Program-made: the position numbers and the translations under genes
Shown: piece by piece, positions 17,918 to 26,764 of the stretch
How positions within the stretch are numbered: position 1 is the stretch's first letter
Layout of the letters: each line of letters starts with the position of its first letter
The notes under the pieces: model-generated
Seen by the model: the letters and a program-made list of their open reading frames with translations, nothing else
Told to the model about the DNA's origin: nothing
Database searches by the model: none
NCBI RefSeq assembly: GCF_018069925.1
Contig: NZ_JAGPXB010000003.1
Coordinates: 124,001-188,000, forward strand
DNA: 64,000 bases
Source of the DNA: Flavobacterium erciyesense
Lineage (GTDB): Bacteria > Bacteroidota > Bacteroidia > Flavobacteriales > Flavobacteriaceae
Direction of reading: 5' to 3'

Positions 17918-18186
17918 TGACTGACGCCACGTTAGAAAATCGATTTTTAGAAGCTGTACAAAAAGCTTCAGAAATGACGCAAGCCTCGTTGCCACAAGAC
18001 GTGCAATTGCGTTTATACGCATTTTACAAACAAGCAACCTTTGGCTATCTTGATTTAAAGCAAAATCCATCCTATCATTTAAGAGATGCTTTTAAAACCA
18101 ACGCATGGATGCAAATTAGCCATCTTAGTGCCGACGAAGCCAAAGAAAATTACATTGAAATCATAAATTCATTATCACAAAAATAA
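17917..18186 (+). CDS. Acyl-CoA-binding protein
   Basis: The 89-residue protein matches the ACBP four-helix fold. LRLYAFYKQATFGYLD corresponds to the eukaryotic LxLYgLYKQAtxGD region, and ...AWMQISHLSADEAKENYIEII to the W..K..ls..eA...YI end. It should bind long-chain acyl-CoA in the cytoplasm and feed it to lipid synthesis, which fits its place after cdsA and psd. Its start overlaps the psd stop by one base. Confidence 0.9.
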   Translation: MTDATLENRFLEAVQKASEMTQASLPQDVQLRLYAFYKQATFGYLDLKQNPSYHLRDAFKTNAWMQISHLSADEAKENYIEIINSLSQK

Positions 18187-18192
18187 TTCACG

Positions 18193-18963
18193 ATGAGAAA
18201 ATTACAAGTAATCCTTCCTATCTTGTTTTGTTGCGTATCCTTGCAAGGATGTAAGGACGATAAATTAATTGAAGTGGTTGAAGTACCACTACCTGAGGAG
18301 ACGGAACAAAAAACCGTAGTAGGTAATCCTGATGATGTTGTGGCTGATCCAGGTTCATTTCAGATAGAAAAACTCCCTTATGGTTATGATGCCCTAACAC
18401 CAAGTATCAGTATTAAAACGTTAGAAACACATTACTCCAAACATTACCTTACATACACCAATAACCTAAACAAAGCGCTTGTTGGTACTGCTTTAGAAAA
18501 CCTTACCATTGAGGAAATTCTTGCCAAACTAGACCCCAACGATGCAGCGCTACGAAACAACGCTGGCGGTTATTACAATCATTCATTATATTGGAAATGT
18601 ATGGCGCCAAAATCCGGAGGTCAACCAACTGGTACACTTTTAGAAGCCATTAATAAAGACTTTGGATCGTATGATTTATTTGTTTCACAATTTAAAAACG
18701 AAGCAACCAAACACTTTGGATCAGGTTGGGTTTGGCTTCTTGTAGATCGAAGCGGGAAATTAGTTGTCACAACAACTGCAAACCAAGACAATCCATTAAT
18801 GCGAAATGCATTGGTACCAGGAAAACCAATTTTGGCTCTTGATGTTTGGGAACATGCTTATTATATGGATTATCAATACCGAAGAACCAATTATATTGAT
18901 GGCTTTTTTAATGTTATCAATTGGAAAAAAATTCAAGAAAATTTTGAAAATACCCAACTATAA
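18193..18963 (+). CDS. sod: Fe/Mn superoxide dismutase, lipoprotein form
   Basis: This enzyme converts superoxide to hydrogen peroxide and oxygen. The 256-residue protein starts with a lipoprotein signal peptide ending LQGC (Cys20), then an acidic linker of about 38 residues and a complete SOD fold. The predicted metal ligands are His80, His130, Asp217 and His221 (in LDVWEHAYY). It is thus predicted to be membrane-anchored outside the cytoplasm, unlike the usual cytoplasmic enzyme. Fe versus Mn use cannot be told. It lies 6 bases after the ACBP gene and ends in a strong terminator. Confidence 0.9.
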   Translation: MRKLQVILPILFCCVSLQGCKDDKLIEVVEVPLPEETEQKTVVGNPDDVVADPGSFQIEKLPYGYDALTPSISIKTLETHYSKHYLTYTNNLNKALVGTALENLTIEEILAKLDPNDAALRNNAGGYYNHSLYWKCMAPKSGGQPTGTLLEAINKDFGSYDLFVSQFKNEATKHFGSGWVWLLVDRSGKLVVTTTANQDNPLMRNALVPGKPILALDVWEHAYYMDYQYRRTNYIDGFFNVINWKKIQENFENTQL

Positions 18964-19001
18964 AAAAAGCTGCAGCCTATTGAGACTGCAGCTTTTTTTT
19001 T
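18962..19001. terminator. Bidirectional terminator between sod and amylase gene
   Basis: The 14-bp stem AAAAAAAGCTGCAG with a 10-nt loop is followed by nine T. The left arm overlaps the sod stop codon. The downstream gene is convergent. Confidence 0.85.
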
Positions 19002-19038
19002 GGAACTATATTGTGTCTGCTACAATACTTTCATTATT

Positions 19039-20904
19039 TTATAATTGAAAAATAAACGATTCTGATGGAGCAATTGTCACTTTCATTTTTCCTTCACCGT
19101 TTTGAACTTTTAGTGTTGCAGTTTGTTTTTGGTACATCTGGTCAGTAAGTGTGTACGAACCGTCTCTTAAATTCCATTTTGAGATTACATCCGAAGGGAC
19201 TATTAATTCAAAAGAACTTGTAGTTAACCAAGAAAAATTAGTTACAACTAGCAACTTTTGTTGATCAGACCAACGTACGAAAGAGTATATTCCTGGATCA
19301 TAGCCAGCGGTACGCTCTCTATTTACCGTTTGAATCTCCTGAAATTGCCCCATCAATGCCGAACTATTTCTAGAAAAATTCAAAAGCCTTTTATAAAAAT
19401 CGCGTAAATCTTTCTCTTCTTGCGTTGATTGACCTCCGTCAAATTTACCATTATTCATCCATCTTTGGTGATTGGGTACTCCTATATAATCAAAAATTGA
19501 AGTTCTAGAATGGGTACCAAAACCAGCATTTTCATTACCTGCCTCGCCTACCTCTTGACCAAAGTATATCATTGTTGGTGACGAACTAATTGTAGTTGAA
19601 ACCACCATTAGCGGCTTACCTTTTTGTGGCGTTCCAGCAAATTCAGGACTAGCCAATCGCTGTTCATCATGATTATCCAAAAAATGAAGCATGTGATGTT
19701 CAATATCGGCCATACGATTTTGAATGTTTGATAAATCATCGGGCAGAGCTCTACCTTGAATGATATCTTTTAACTTGTCATAGGTCTCCACTTTGTCATA
19801 CAAATAATCCATTTTACCTAAACGAATGTAATTGCGGTATTCAGCTGGATTGTATACTTCAGCTAACAAAAAAGCTTCTGGATTTCTCACCTTAATAGCC
19901 GAGTTCATGTAACTCCAAAATTCATACGGAACCATTTCGGCCATGTCAAACCTGAAACCATCTACACCTTTATCAGTCCAATAAAGCGCAATATCCCTGA
20001 ATTTTTTCCAAGAATCTGGAACGTCTTTATCTTTCCAAAAATCAAAATGTTCTTGATAATTTTTCGCATCATAACCCCATGGCAACTCTGGAAAATCTTT
20101 TGTCCCATCTGGGCGGATACCGTAATTTACTTTAACCGTTTCATACCAATCATTGCGATCTGGTTTTGCCATTCGGGAGCCGTTACCTGTCCATTTTGCA
20201 GGAAACTCCGAAAATTTCCCATCAATTGCAGGATTAGATTCGCCGTTTAATGGCTTATCCGTATCTGGAATTTCGAAGGCAGTGTTTGGAATATAATAAA
20301 AGTTATTATCACGTTTGTATTCTACAGAAACATCATCATTGGCTCCAAAATCAACAACACCTTTGGGATTATTTTTACCCTCATACTTACGAGCAATGTG
20401 ATTGGGAACAATATCTATCAAAACTTTCAAACCTGCTTTGTGCGTTCTGGCAATTAATTCTTCAAATTCTTGCAAGCGGTTGGCAGGATTCATTGCCAAA
20501 TCTGGATTAACATTATAATAATCTTTCACGGCATAAGGAGAACCTGCACGACCTTTTACAACTTCAGGATCATCATTTGAAATACCTATATTAGTATAAT
20601 CCCTTATCACAGCATGATGTGGAACACCGGTATACCAAATATAGGTAGCTCCCAAATCTTTTATCTCAAAAAGAGCTTTGTCAGTGAAGTCATTAAATTT
20701 CCCTACTCCATTTTCTTCAATGGTTCCCCATGGTTTGTTGGTAGTATTTTTATTCCCAAACAAGCGTGTAAAAACCTGATAAACAACCTCTTTTTGACGC
20801 ACATTGTTTTCTTGATTTGTTTTATCCATGGTATTCATTTTAGTTTTACAAGCTGTTGCACAGAGCACGGCACTCAGTCCTGCAACGATGGTTATTTTTT
20901 TCAT
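19039..20904 (-). CDS. GH13 alpha-amylase family lipoprotein
   Basis: The 621-residue protein starts with a lipoprotein signal peptide (MKKITIVAGLSAVLCATAC, Cys19) and should sit at the outer membrane or periplasm. The GH13 barrel motifs are present: DIVPNHI, GFRFDMAEM (nucleophile Asp), LLAEVYNP (acid/base Glu) and FLDNHDEQR (third Asp). A beta-sandwich C-terminal domain follows. It should cleave alpha-glucans. No SusC/SusD pair or other glycan genes adjoin it, so it is not part of a visible polysaccharide utilisation locus. Confidence 0.92.
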   Translation of the reverse strand: MKKITIVAGLSAVLCATACKTKMNTMDKTNQENNVRQKEVVYQVFTRLFGNKNTTNKPWGTIEENGVGKFNDFTDKALFEIKDLGATYIWYTGVPHHAVIRDYTNIGISNDDPEVVKGRAGSPYAVKDYYNVNPDLAMNPANRLQEFEELIARTHKAGLKVLIDIVPNHIARKYEGKNNPKGVVDFGANDDVSVEYKRDNNFYYIPNTAFEIPDTDKPLNGESNPAIDGKFSEFPAKWTGNGSRMAKPDRNDWYETVKVNYGIRPDGTKDFPELPWGYDAKNYQEHFDFWKDKDVPDSWKKFRDIALYWTDKGVDGFRFDMAEMVPYEFWSYMNSAIKVRNPEAFLLAEVYNPAEYRNYIRLGKMDYLYDKVETYDKLKDIIQGRALPDDLSNIQNRMADIEHHMLHFLDNHDEQRLASPEFAGTPQKGKPLMVVSTTISSSPTMIYFGQEVGEAGNENAGFGTHSRTSIFDYIGVPNHQRWMNNGKFDGGQSTQEEKDLRDFYKRLLNFSRNSSALMGQFQEIQTVNRERTAGYDPGIYSFVRWSDQQKLLVVTNFSWLTTSSFELIVPSDVISKWNLRDGSYTLTDQMYQKQTATLKVQNGEGKMKVTIAPSESFIFQL

Positions 20905-21177
20905 GATATAAATTTATCTAAACTGCTTTAAGATGTATTGCACCTTAAAAAGAAATTAAAGTTGAAATTTAATATATTTTTTCTGCAACTTTGGTTTTGC
21001 ATAAAAATTTTATTTCCCATGACTTGCTTTCAAATTTACTACATCGAAAGAGTTTGACAAACTGTTGATAACTTTGACTTAAACAGCATAACCATCCTAC
21101 TAAGACCGCTTATAAATAATTCTTAATATCGATTAGAGTTGCTTGCTTTTTCATAAATTTGTGAAAAATTTAATCCT
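20905..21177. other. Divergent intergenic region, 273 bp
   Basis: This AT-rich region separates the amylase gene from the OstA-like gene. Apart from the -7 motif at 21154-21161, I see no coding region, clear hairpin or recognisable operator. Confidence 0.5.
21154..21161 (+). promoter_or_regulatory. Candidate -7 element of OstA-like gene
   Basis: TAAATTTG matches TAnnTTTG and lies 17 bases before the TTG start codon. No TTG was found at ideal distance. Confidence 0.4.
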
Positions 21178-22809
21178 TTGAAAAAATTGCTGCTTTTTGC
21201 TCGCTTTGCTTTCCTATTTTTAGTTAGCAGTACCGTTTTGGCACAAGCTCCCAAAAAAATAATTATCGAAAATGCTGATTTTTCAGATGTGAACCAAGTT
21301 GAAGTTCCTGATGCTGTTTTGTTGATAGGGAATGTTCGTGTGAATCACGACGGCATTGTACTCACCTGCAATAAAGCCTACTATTTCGAAAAAGAAAAGT
21401 ACATCAAAGCCTTTGGAAATGTACAAATGGTTCAAGGTGACACTTTATTCTTGAACAGTAAATACGCTGAATACAATGGCTTGGTTAAAAAAGCATACGC
21501 TTCTGGAGAGGCTGTCATGAGTTCGCCTGACGCCACTTTAATGACGGAAGTTCTTAATTTTGACCGAAATATTCAGGAGGTGTATTACGACACGCCCGGC
21601 ACTATCATCAATAAAGACAATACGTTAAAGAGTAATTCTGGGCGGTATTACGTCGAGGAAAAAAAGTTTCAATTTTTAACGGCTGTTAGCATCACCAATC
21701 CTACCTATGTTATCAAGTCGAATCACTTGGATTATTTTAGTAATTCTGGTCACTCCTATTTGTTAGGTCCATCAACAATTACTAGTAAAGCCAACTATAT
21801 TTATACTGAAAAAGGTTTTTATGATACTAAAAAAAACCTAGCGCATTTTTTAAACAAATCCTATATCAGGTATGACGATCGATTAATAAAAGGAGACAGT
21901 TTGTACTACGATAGAAATCGGGAATTTGCATCGGCAAGTAGAAACGTAAAAATAACCGACTCCATAAATCGCGGAATAGTTAAAGGACATTACGCCGAAG
22001 TTTACAAAAAACTAGACTCCATGTTTGTTACTAAAAGAGCAGTTGCAGTAAATTTTGTAGAAAATGACTCAGTTTACATTCACGGAAAAAAATTAATGGT
22101 AACTGGGAAAGAGGGAAATCGAATTATTAGAGCATTTAACAATGTACGGTTTTTCAAAAAAGACATGAGTGGTAAATGTGATTCTATTCATTCTAGCTCA
22201 AAGACTGCTTTAACAAAACTCATTGGAAATCCGATTTTGTGGAACGCTGAAAACCAAATCACAGGCGATGTCATGCATTTGATAGGTAACAACACAACAG
22301 AAAAGTTGGATTCGCTAAAAGTTCTCGAAAATACATTTATTGTCTCAAAAGATACACTCGGAACAGGTTATAATCAAGTCAAAGGTCAAAACTTGTATGG
22401 GAAATTTGAGGAAGGTAAATTACACGATGTAGATGTTGTAAAAAACACTGAAGTGATTTATTACATGCGCAATGACGATCAAGAATTGATTGGTATTAAT
22501 AAAAATAAAAGTAGTAAAATCAATTTGATTTTGGAAAACAATGAGGTGGAAACCATAACTTTTTTCCAACAAGTAGATGGCGATATTTTTCCTGAAGAGG
22601 AGTTACCTGAAAACGCTCGAATTCTACGCGGTTTTGTTTGGCGTGGCGATGAACGCATCAAATCAAAAGATGATATTTTTCCGCCCGAGGAAAATAGCGA
22701 CAATGATAAAATTGAAAAGACTTTAAAAACTGCAGTAGCTAAGAAAAACGTTCCGTTGAAAACTAGGAAAGAAACGCTGAATTATGACAAAAAGAAGGCT
22801 AAGAAATAG
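21178..22809 (+). CDS. OstA-like protein (LptA/LptD N-terminal domain)
   Basis: The 543-residue protein starts with TTG (no in-frame ATG lies upstream) and a signal peptide (MKKLLLFARFAFLFLVSSTVLAQ). Residues of about 25-350 have the OstA/LptA beta-jellyroll repeat pattern, for example VLLIGNVRVNHDGIVLTCNK and AFGNVQMVQGDTLFL. The C-terminus is charged, with a KKxKK end. By homology it belongs to the periplasmic lipopolysaccharide transport bridge or an outer-membrane assembly step. An aminotransferase gene follows across a GCAGT repeat. Confidence 0.85.
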   Translation: MKKLLLFARFAFLFLVSSTVLAQAPKKIIIENADFSDVNQVEVPDAVLLIGNVRVNHDGIVLTCNKAYYFEKEKYIKAFGNVQMVQGDTLFLNSKYAEYNGLVKKAYASGEAVMSSPDATLMTEVLNFDRNIQEVYYDTPGTIINKDNTLKSNSGRYYVEEKKFQFLTAVSITNPTYVIKSNHLDYFSNSGHSYLLGPSTITSKANYIYTEKGFYDTKKNLAHFLNKSYIRYDDRLIKGDSLYYDRNREFASASRNVKITDSINRGIVKGHYAEVYKKLDSMFVTKRAVAVNFVENDSVYIHGKKLMVTGKEGNRIIRAFNNVRFFKKDMSGKCDSIHSSSKTALTKLIGNPILWNAENQITGDVMHLIGNNTTEKLDSLKVLENTFIVSKDTLGTGYNQVKGQNLYGKFEEGKLHDVDVVKNTEVIYYMRNDDQELIGINKNKSSKINLILENNEVETITFFQQVDGDIFPEEELPENARILRGFVWRGDERIKSKDDIFPPEENSDNDKIEKTLKTAVAKKNVPLKTRKETLNYDKKKAKK

Positions 22810-22911
22810 TCGCAGTTGGCAGTAAACAGTCGCAATGAGCAGTCGCAGTTAGCAGTGGCAGTAAGCAGTTCAAGTAAATAAAATAGTTGGCAATGGCAGT
22901 CTGCAGTTAGC
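22810..22911 (+). repeat. GCAGT-type repeat cluster
   Basis: Directly after the OstA-like stop codon the sequence is built from the words GTCGCAGTTRGCAGT, CAGTCGCA and GGCAGTCTGCAGTTAGC. These are the same words as at 6513-6653 and 7301-7368. The periodicity is irregular. Confidence 0.6.
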
Positions 22912-22952
22912 TAGAACAAAAAAGCATCAAATAAACGAATAAACAATAATTT

Positions 22953-24146
22953 GTGAAGACAGATTTTTTAACATACCAAGCTCAAACATCTCCGTATCCG
23001 CTAGGAATGGAAATTTCCCATGCGGTAGGAAGCTATATTTACAATACCAATCAACAAAAATACCTTGACTTTGTAGCAGGCGTTTCAGCTTGTTCACTTG
23101 GTCATCAACACCCACGAGTGAACCAAGCTATTAAAGATCAGCTAGACAAATATTCACACGTGATGGTTTATGGCGAATACGCTCAAAGTCCAGCCGTAGA
23201 ATATTGCAAACTTATGGCATCCCTTCTACCCGATCCCTTAGATACTACCTATTTAGTGAATTCAGGTACTGAGGCAATCGAAGGCGCATTAAAATTAGCC
23301 CGAAGAGTTACGGGGCGTAGTCAGCTGATTTCCTGCCACAACGCCTATCATGGTAATACAATGGGATCGTTGAGCGTCATGGGATTTGAAGAACGAAAAC
23401 AAGTATTCAGACCGTTGATTCCTGATGTAGATTTTATTACTTTTAATAACGAAGCCGATTTAGAAAAAATCACCAACAAAACAGCTGGAATTTTACTAGA
23501 AACTATCCAAGGTGGAGCAGGTTTTATACAACCCGAGAACGATTTTTTACAAAAAGTACGTGCTCGTTGCAACGAGGTTGGTGCCTTGCTAATTTTAGAT
23601 GAGATACAACCTGGATTTGGACGCACCGGAAAATTATTTGGTTTTGAACATTACAATGCAGTACCTGATATTGTTGTCATGGGCAAAGGAATGGGCGGTG
23701 GCATGCCGGTGGGTGCTTTTACTGCATCTGCCGATATGATGAAACTTTTGAGTCACAACCCTAAACTAGGTCATATAACCACTTTTGGAGGACATCCTGT
23801 CATTGCGGCAGCTTGTTTGGCTACTTTGAAAGAAATTACAGAGACAAATTTAATGGCCGAAGCGCTTGAGAAGGAAAAGCTGTTTCGCTCGCTTTTGGTA
23901 CATCCTTTGATACAAGAAGTTAGAGGAAAAGGATTGATGCTGGCCGCAATGACCGCAGATCCTGAAATAACAAACGAAGTAATTTTAACCTGTCAAGACA
24001 GAGGATTGATCTTGTTTTGGTTGCTTTTTGAAGGATGTGCTATCAGAATCACGCCTCCTTTAACTATTTCTGAAGATGAAATACGTGAAGGTTGCGCCAT
24101 CATTTTAGAAGTTATGGATGAAATTTACGCTAGAAACAACTTATAA
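22953..24146 (+). CDS. Class III aminotransferase (aspartate aminotransferase family)
   Basis: The 397-residue PLP enzyme starts with GTG. It shows the class III pattern: NSGTEAIEGALKLAR, CHNAYHGNTMGSLS, LILDEIQPGFGRTGKLF, and the PLP lysine in VVMGKGMGGGMPVGAF, followed by TFGGHPVIAAA. Acetylornithine, ornithine and related omega-aminotransferases share these motifs, so the substrate is uncertain. No arginine or proline genes adjoin. It follows the OstA-like gene on the same strand across the GCAGT repeat. Confidence 0.88.
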   Translation: MKTDFLTYQAQTSPYPLGMEISHAVGSYIYNTNQQKYLDFVAGVSACSLGHQHPRVNQAIKDQLDKYSHVMVYGEYAQSPAVEYCKLMASLLPDPLDTTYLVNSGTEAIEGALKLARRVTGRSQLISCHNAYHGNTMGSLSVMGFEERKQVFRPLIPDVDFITFNNEADLEKITNKTAGILLETIQGGAGFIQPENDFLQKVRARCNEVGALLILDEIQPGFGRTGKLFGFEHYNAVPDIVVMGKGMGGGMPVGAFTASADMMKLLSHNPKLGHITTFGGHPVIAAACLATLKEITETNLMAEALEKEKLFRSLLVHPLIQEVRGKGLMLAAMTADPEITNEVILTCQDRGLILFWLLFEGCAIRITPPLTISEDEIREGCAIILEVMDEIYARNNL

Positions 24147-24213
24147 AAACGTAAAAGCTTCATACTTCAAAAAGCTTTCTCTGAAGATACAAAACTACAA
24201 AGGCGTGTTAATT

Positions 24214-24276
24214 AAATTGTTCACAACAATTTGACAGAGCATCCGCAATACAAAACCGAATACCTAATTTTAGGTA
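24214..24276 (+). promoter_or_regulatory. Two perfect dyads upstream of TPR gene
   Basis: AAATTGTT-CAC-AACAATTT (24214-24232) and TACCTAA-TT-TTAGGTA (24261-24276) are perfect inverted repeats with short spacers, 22-37 bases apart from one another and ending 22 bases before the start codon. They look like operator sites; the binding protein is unknown. Confidence 0.4.
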
Positions 24277-24297
24277 AGTCAATTAAAAACACAAAGT

Positions 24298-25692
24298 ATG
24301 CAATTAAGCAACGAAGAAGAAGACTATAACTTATCTCTTTCCAAATTTGAATCGATGTTGAAAACCAACAAGGTTTTCTTTTTTGACTCGGAAGAATTTG
24401 AAGAAATAATCCTGCATTATCTTGATATGGGCAAGGCTTCTTTGGCAAAAAAAGCACTCAAACTAGCCTTGGAACAACACCCTAGATCTACAGGTTTAAA
24501 GTTGGTTCAAGTGGAAATGTTGGTCTACGATGACAAACTAGAATTGGCTGAAAAATTGCTGAACGAATTGTATGCTATTGAACCCAATAACGAAGAGATT
24601 TACATCCAAAAAGCCAATATTTGTTCTAAAAGAGACCAGCACGAAAAAGCAGTTGAATTGCTTAAAATTGCTTTACAATACACCGATGATTTGGCTGATG
24701 TGTACAACTTAATTGGAATGGAATACCTTTTTATGGATAATTTTGAATTGGCAAAAACCAATTTCATCAATTGTTTAGAGGAAGACCTTGAAGATCAATC
24801 GGCGTTGTATAACGTAGTGTATTGTTTTGAGTTTTTGGACCAAAATCAAGATGCAATCGCGTTTTTAAAAAGCTATATCGACAAAAAACCATACAGCGAA
24901 ATTGCTTGGCACCAATTAGGGCGCTTGCATTACAGCGAAAAAGAATACCAAGATGCCATTCGTGCCTTTGAATATGCTACGCTAATTGATGACGAATTTT
25001 TAGGTGCTTTTATGGAAAAAGCCAAAGCCTACGAACGACTCAAAAAATATGAAGAAGCCATTGAAAGTTATTCGCGTACCATCGAATTGGATGATGCTAC
25101 TTCTTATGCTTTGTTGCGTTTAGGAAAATGCCACGAAAAATTAGGCAATAGTGCCTTGGCTATCAAGTTTTACAACCAAACCGTACACGAAGACCCTTTG
25201 TTAGATAAAGGTTGGATTGCCATTACTGATTTTTATGTTCGATTAAAAAATTATCAAAAAGCATTGTTTTTTGTCAATAAAGCTTTAGCAATAGATAATC
25301 AAAATCGCTTGTATTGGAAACGTTACGCGAGTATCAACAAGCAAATGAACTTTTTTGAAGAAGCGGAATTTGGCTATCGCAAAGCAGTTGAATTTGGAGA
25401 AACCGGCTTAGAAACCTGGCTTTTTTGGGTTGATATTTTGCAATTTTTAGGCGAATTCGAGAGTGCAGTGCAAACTTTATTACAAGCCTCTGAATACTTC
25501 CCAGAAGAAAACGAAATAGAGTACCGCTTGGCTGGAATTTATTACATGATTTCGGATGCGACTAAAGCTAAGTTTCATTTAAGCAATGGATTGCGATTGA
25601 ATTTTGAAAACCATACCCTTCTTGAGGAATTATTCCCAGTGGTTTGGGCCAAAAAATCAGTGCAAAACTATATTACCAAAAACAGAAAATAA
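24298..25692 (+). CDS. Tetratricopeptide repeat protein
   Basis: The 464-residue soluble protein consists almost wholly of TPR helices; about ten repeats are visible (for example AWHQLGRLHYSEKEYQDAIRAFEYATLIDDE and ALLRLGKCHEKLGNSALAIKFYNQTV). There is no signal peptide or membrane segment, so it is a cytoplasmic scaffold with unknown partners. It ends 2 bases before aroE and is probably co-transcribed with it. Confidence 0.85.
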   Translation: MQLSNEEEDYNLSLSKFESMLKTNKVFFFDSEEFEEIILHYLDMGKASLAKKALKLALEQHPRSTGLKLVQVEMLVYDDKLELAEKLLNELYAIEPNNEEIYIQKANICSKRDQHEKAVELLKIALQYTDDLADVYNLIGMEYLFMDNFELAKTNFINCLEEDLEDQSALYNVVYCFEFLDQNQDAIAFLKSYIDKKPYSEIAWHQLGRLHYSEKEYQDAIRAFEYATLIDDEFLGAFMEKAKAYERLKKYEEAIESYSRTIELDDATSYALLRLGKCHEKLGNSALAIKFYNQTVHEDPLLDKGWIAITDFYVRLKNYQKALFFVNKALAIDNQNRLYWKRYASINKQMNFFEEAEFGYRKAVEFGETGLETWLFWVDILQFLGEFESAVQTLLQASEYFPEENEIEYRLAGIYYMISDATKAKFHLSNGLRLNFENHTLLEELFPVVWAKKSVQNYITKNRK

Positions 25693-25694
25693 AG

Positions 25695-26444
25695 ATGAGT
25701 GAACTGCTTCGTAAACGTTTTGGGTTATTAGGACGCAACATTAGCTATTCTTTTTCGAAAGGATATTTTACAGAAAAATTTGCCAACCAAAATTTTGAAG
25801 GTCACAGTTACGAGAATTTTGACATAGCTTCGATTGACGAATTTCCAGAAGTTATAAGCAAAAACAAAGATTTAAAAGGTTTGAATGTGACCATTCCGTA
25901 CAAAGAGGCGATCATTCCTTACTTGCAAAAACTATCTAAAAAAGCAGCTCAAATTGGTGCTGTAAACACCATTAAAATTACAAAAAAAGGAAATTTAAAA
26001 GGCTACAACACAGATTATTTTGGTTTCAAAAAATCACTAGAACCCTTGTTGCAATCGCACCATAAAAGAGCATTAATTTTAGGTACAGGCGGCGCTTCAA
26101 AAGGAGTCGCATTTGCGCTAGAAGAACTCGATATTCCGTACACTTTTGTTTCTCGTGAAAGCAAGGAAAATACTATTGGTTATGAGTTGATCAATGCAAC
26201 TACTTTTGACAACTACCAAATCATCATCAATGCAACTCCTGTAGGTACAAGCCCCAACACCGATGCTTGCCCTGATTTGCCTTATAATTTTTTCACGGCA
26301 AAACACATCGCCTACGATTTAATATACAATCCAGCCGAAACGCTTTTCTTAAAAAAAGCAGCGGCGCAAGGCGCACAAACCAAAAACGGTTTAGACATGC
26401 TGATTTTTCAGGCTGAAAAAGCATGGAAGATTTGGAATAGGTAA
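25695..26444 (+). CDS. aroE: Shikimate dehydrogenase
   Basis: AroE reduces 3-dehydroshikimate with NADPH in aromatic amino acid synthesis. The 249-residue protein has the substrate motif GLNVTIPYKEAIIPY, IGAVNTIK, GYNTDYFGF, the dinucleotide loop LGTGGASKGVAFAL and NATPVGTSPN. I chose ATG 25695 (MSELLRKRFGLLGRNI), which follows the TPR gene stop codon, rather than the in-frame start inside that gene. A terminator follows at 26463. Confidence 0.94.
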   Translation: MSELLRKRFGLLGRNISYSFSKGYFTEKFANQNFEGHSYENFDIASIDEFPEVISKNKDLKGLNVTIPYKEAIIPYLQKLSKKAAQIGAVNTIKITKKGNLKGYNTDYFGFKKSLEPLLQSHHKRALILGTGGASKGVAFALEELDIPYTFVSRESKENTIGYELINATTFDNYQIIINATPVGTSPNTDACPDLPYNFFTAKHIAYDLIYNPAETLFLKKAAAQGAQTKNGLDMLIFQAEKAWKIWNR

Positions 26445-26462
26445 AACATAACTCTTAGCTTT

Positions 26463-26500
26463 AAAACTCCCATTAACGATTTTGTTAATGGGAGTTTTTT
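26463..26500 (+). terminator. Terminator after aroE
   Basis: A 15-bp perfect stem (AAAACTCCCATTAAC) with a 6-nt loop is followed by six T. Confidence 0.85.
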
Positions 26501-26524
26501 ACTTTTGAAAAGTATGAAAACAAA

Positions 26525-26650
26525 ACCCCTAGCCCAAATGAAAGCGACATCTCGCGATTTTAAAAACAAAGCCCTTTCAGCCGTAGTTTTAAAATTGAGA
26601 TTATAAAAGACAGCTTACCATCAAAGATTCAGCGGAGCTAAATTGCTCCT
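26525..26650 (+). repeat. Dispersed intergenic element, copy 2
   Basis: This segment has block 1 (ACCCCTAGCCCAAATGAAAG then CGACATC), a central spacer, and block 2 (ATCAAAGATTCAGCGG then AGCTAAATTGCTCCT). The blocks match the element on the minus strand at 4299-4390 in order and sequence. It fills most of the space between the aroE terminator and the DUF349 gene; no gene is seen in it. Confidence 0.5.
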
Positions 26651-26764
26651 AATGAAAATTCTCTTTTGCACTCTGATTAAGAAAGTACGTTGTATATTTT
26701 GTATTTTCGAACGGCTTTACTACCTTTCGACTTGATTATAAACCACAACTTATACATTGAACCA

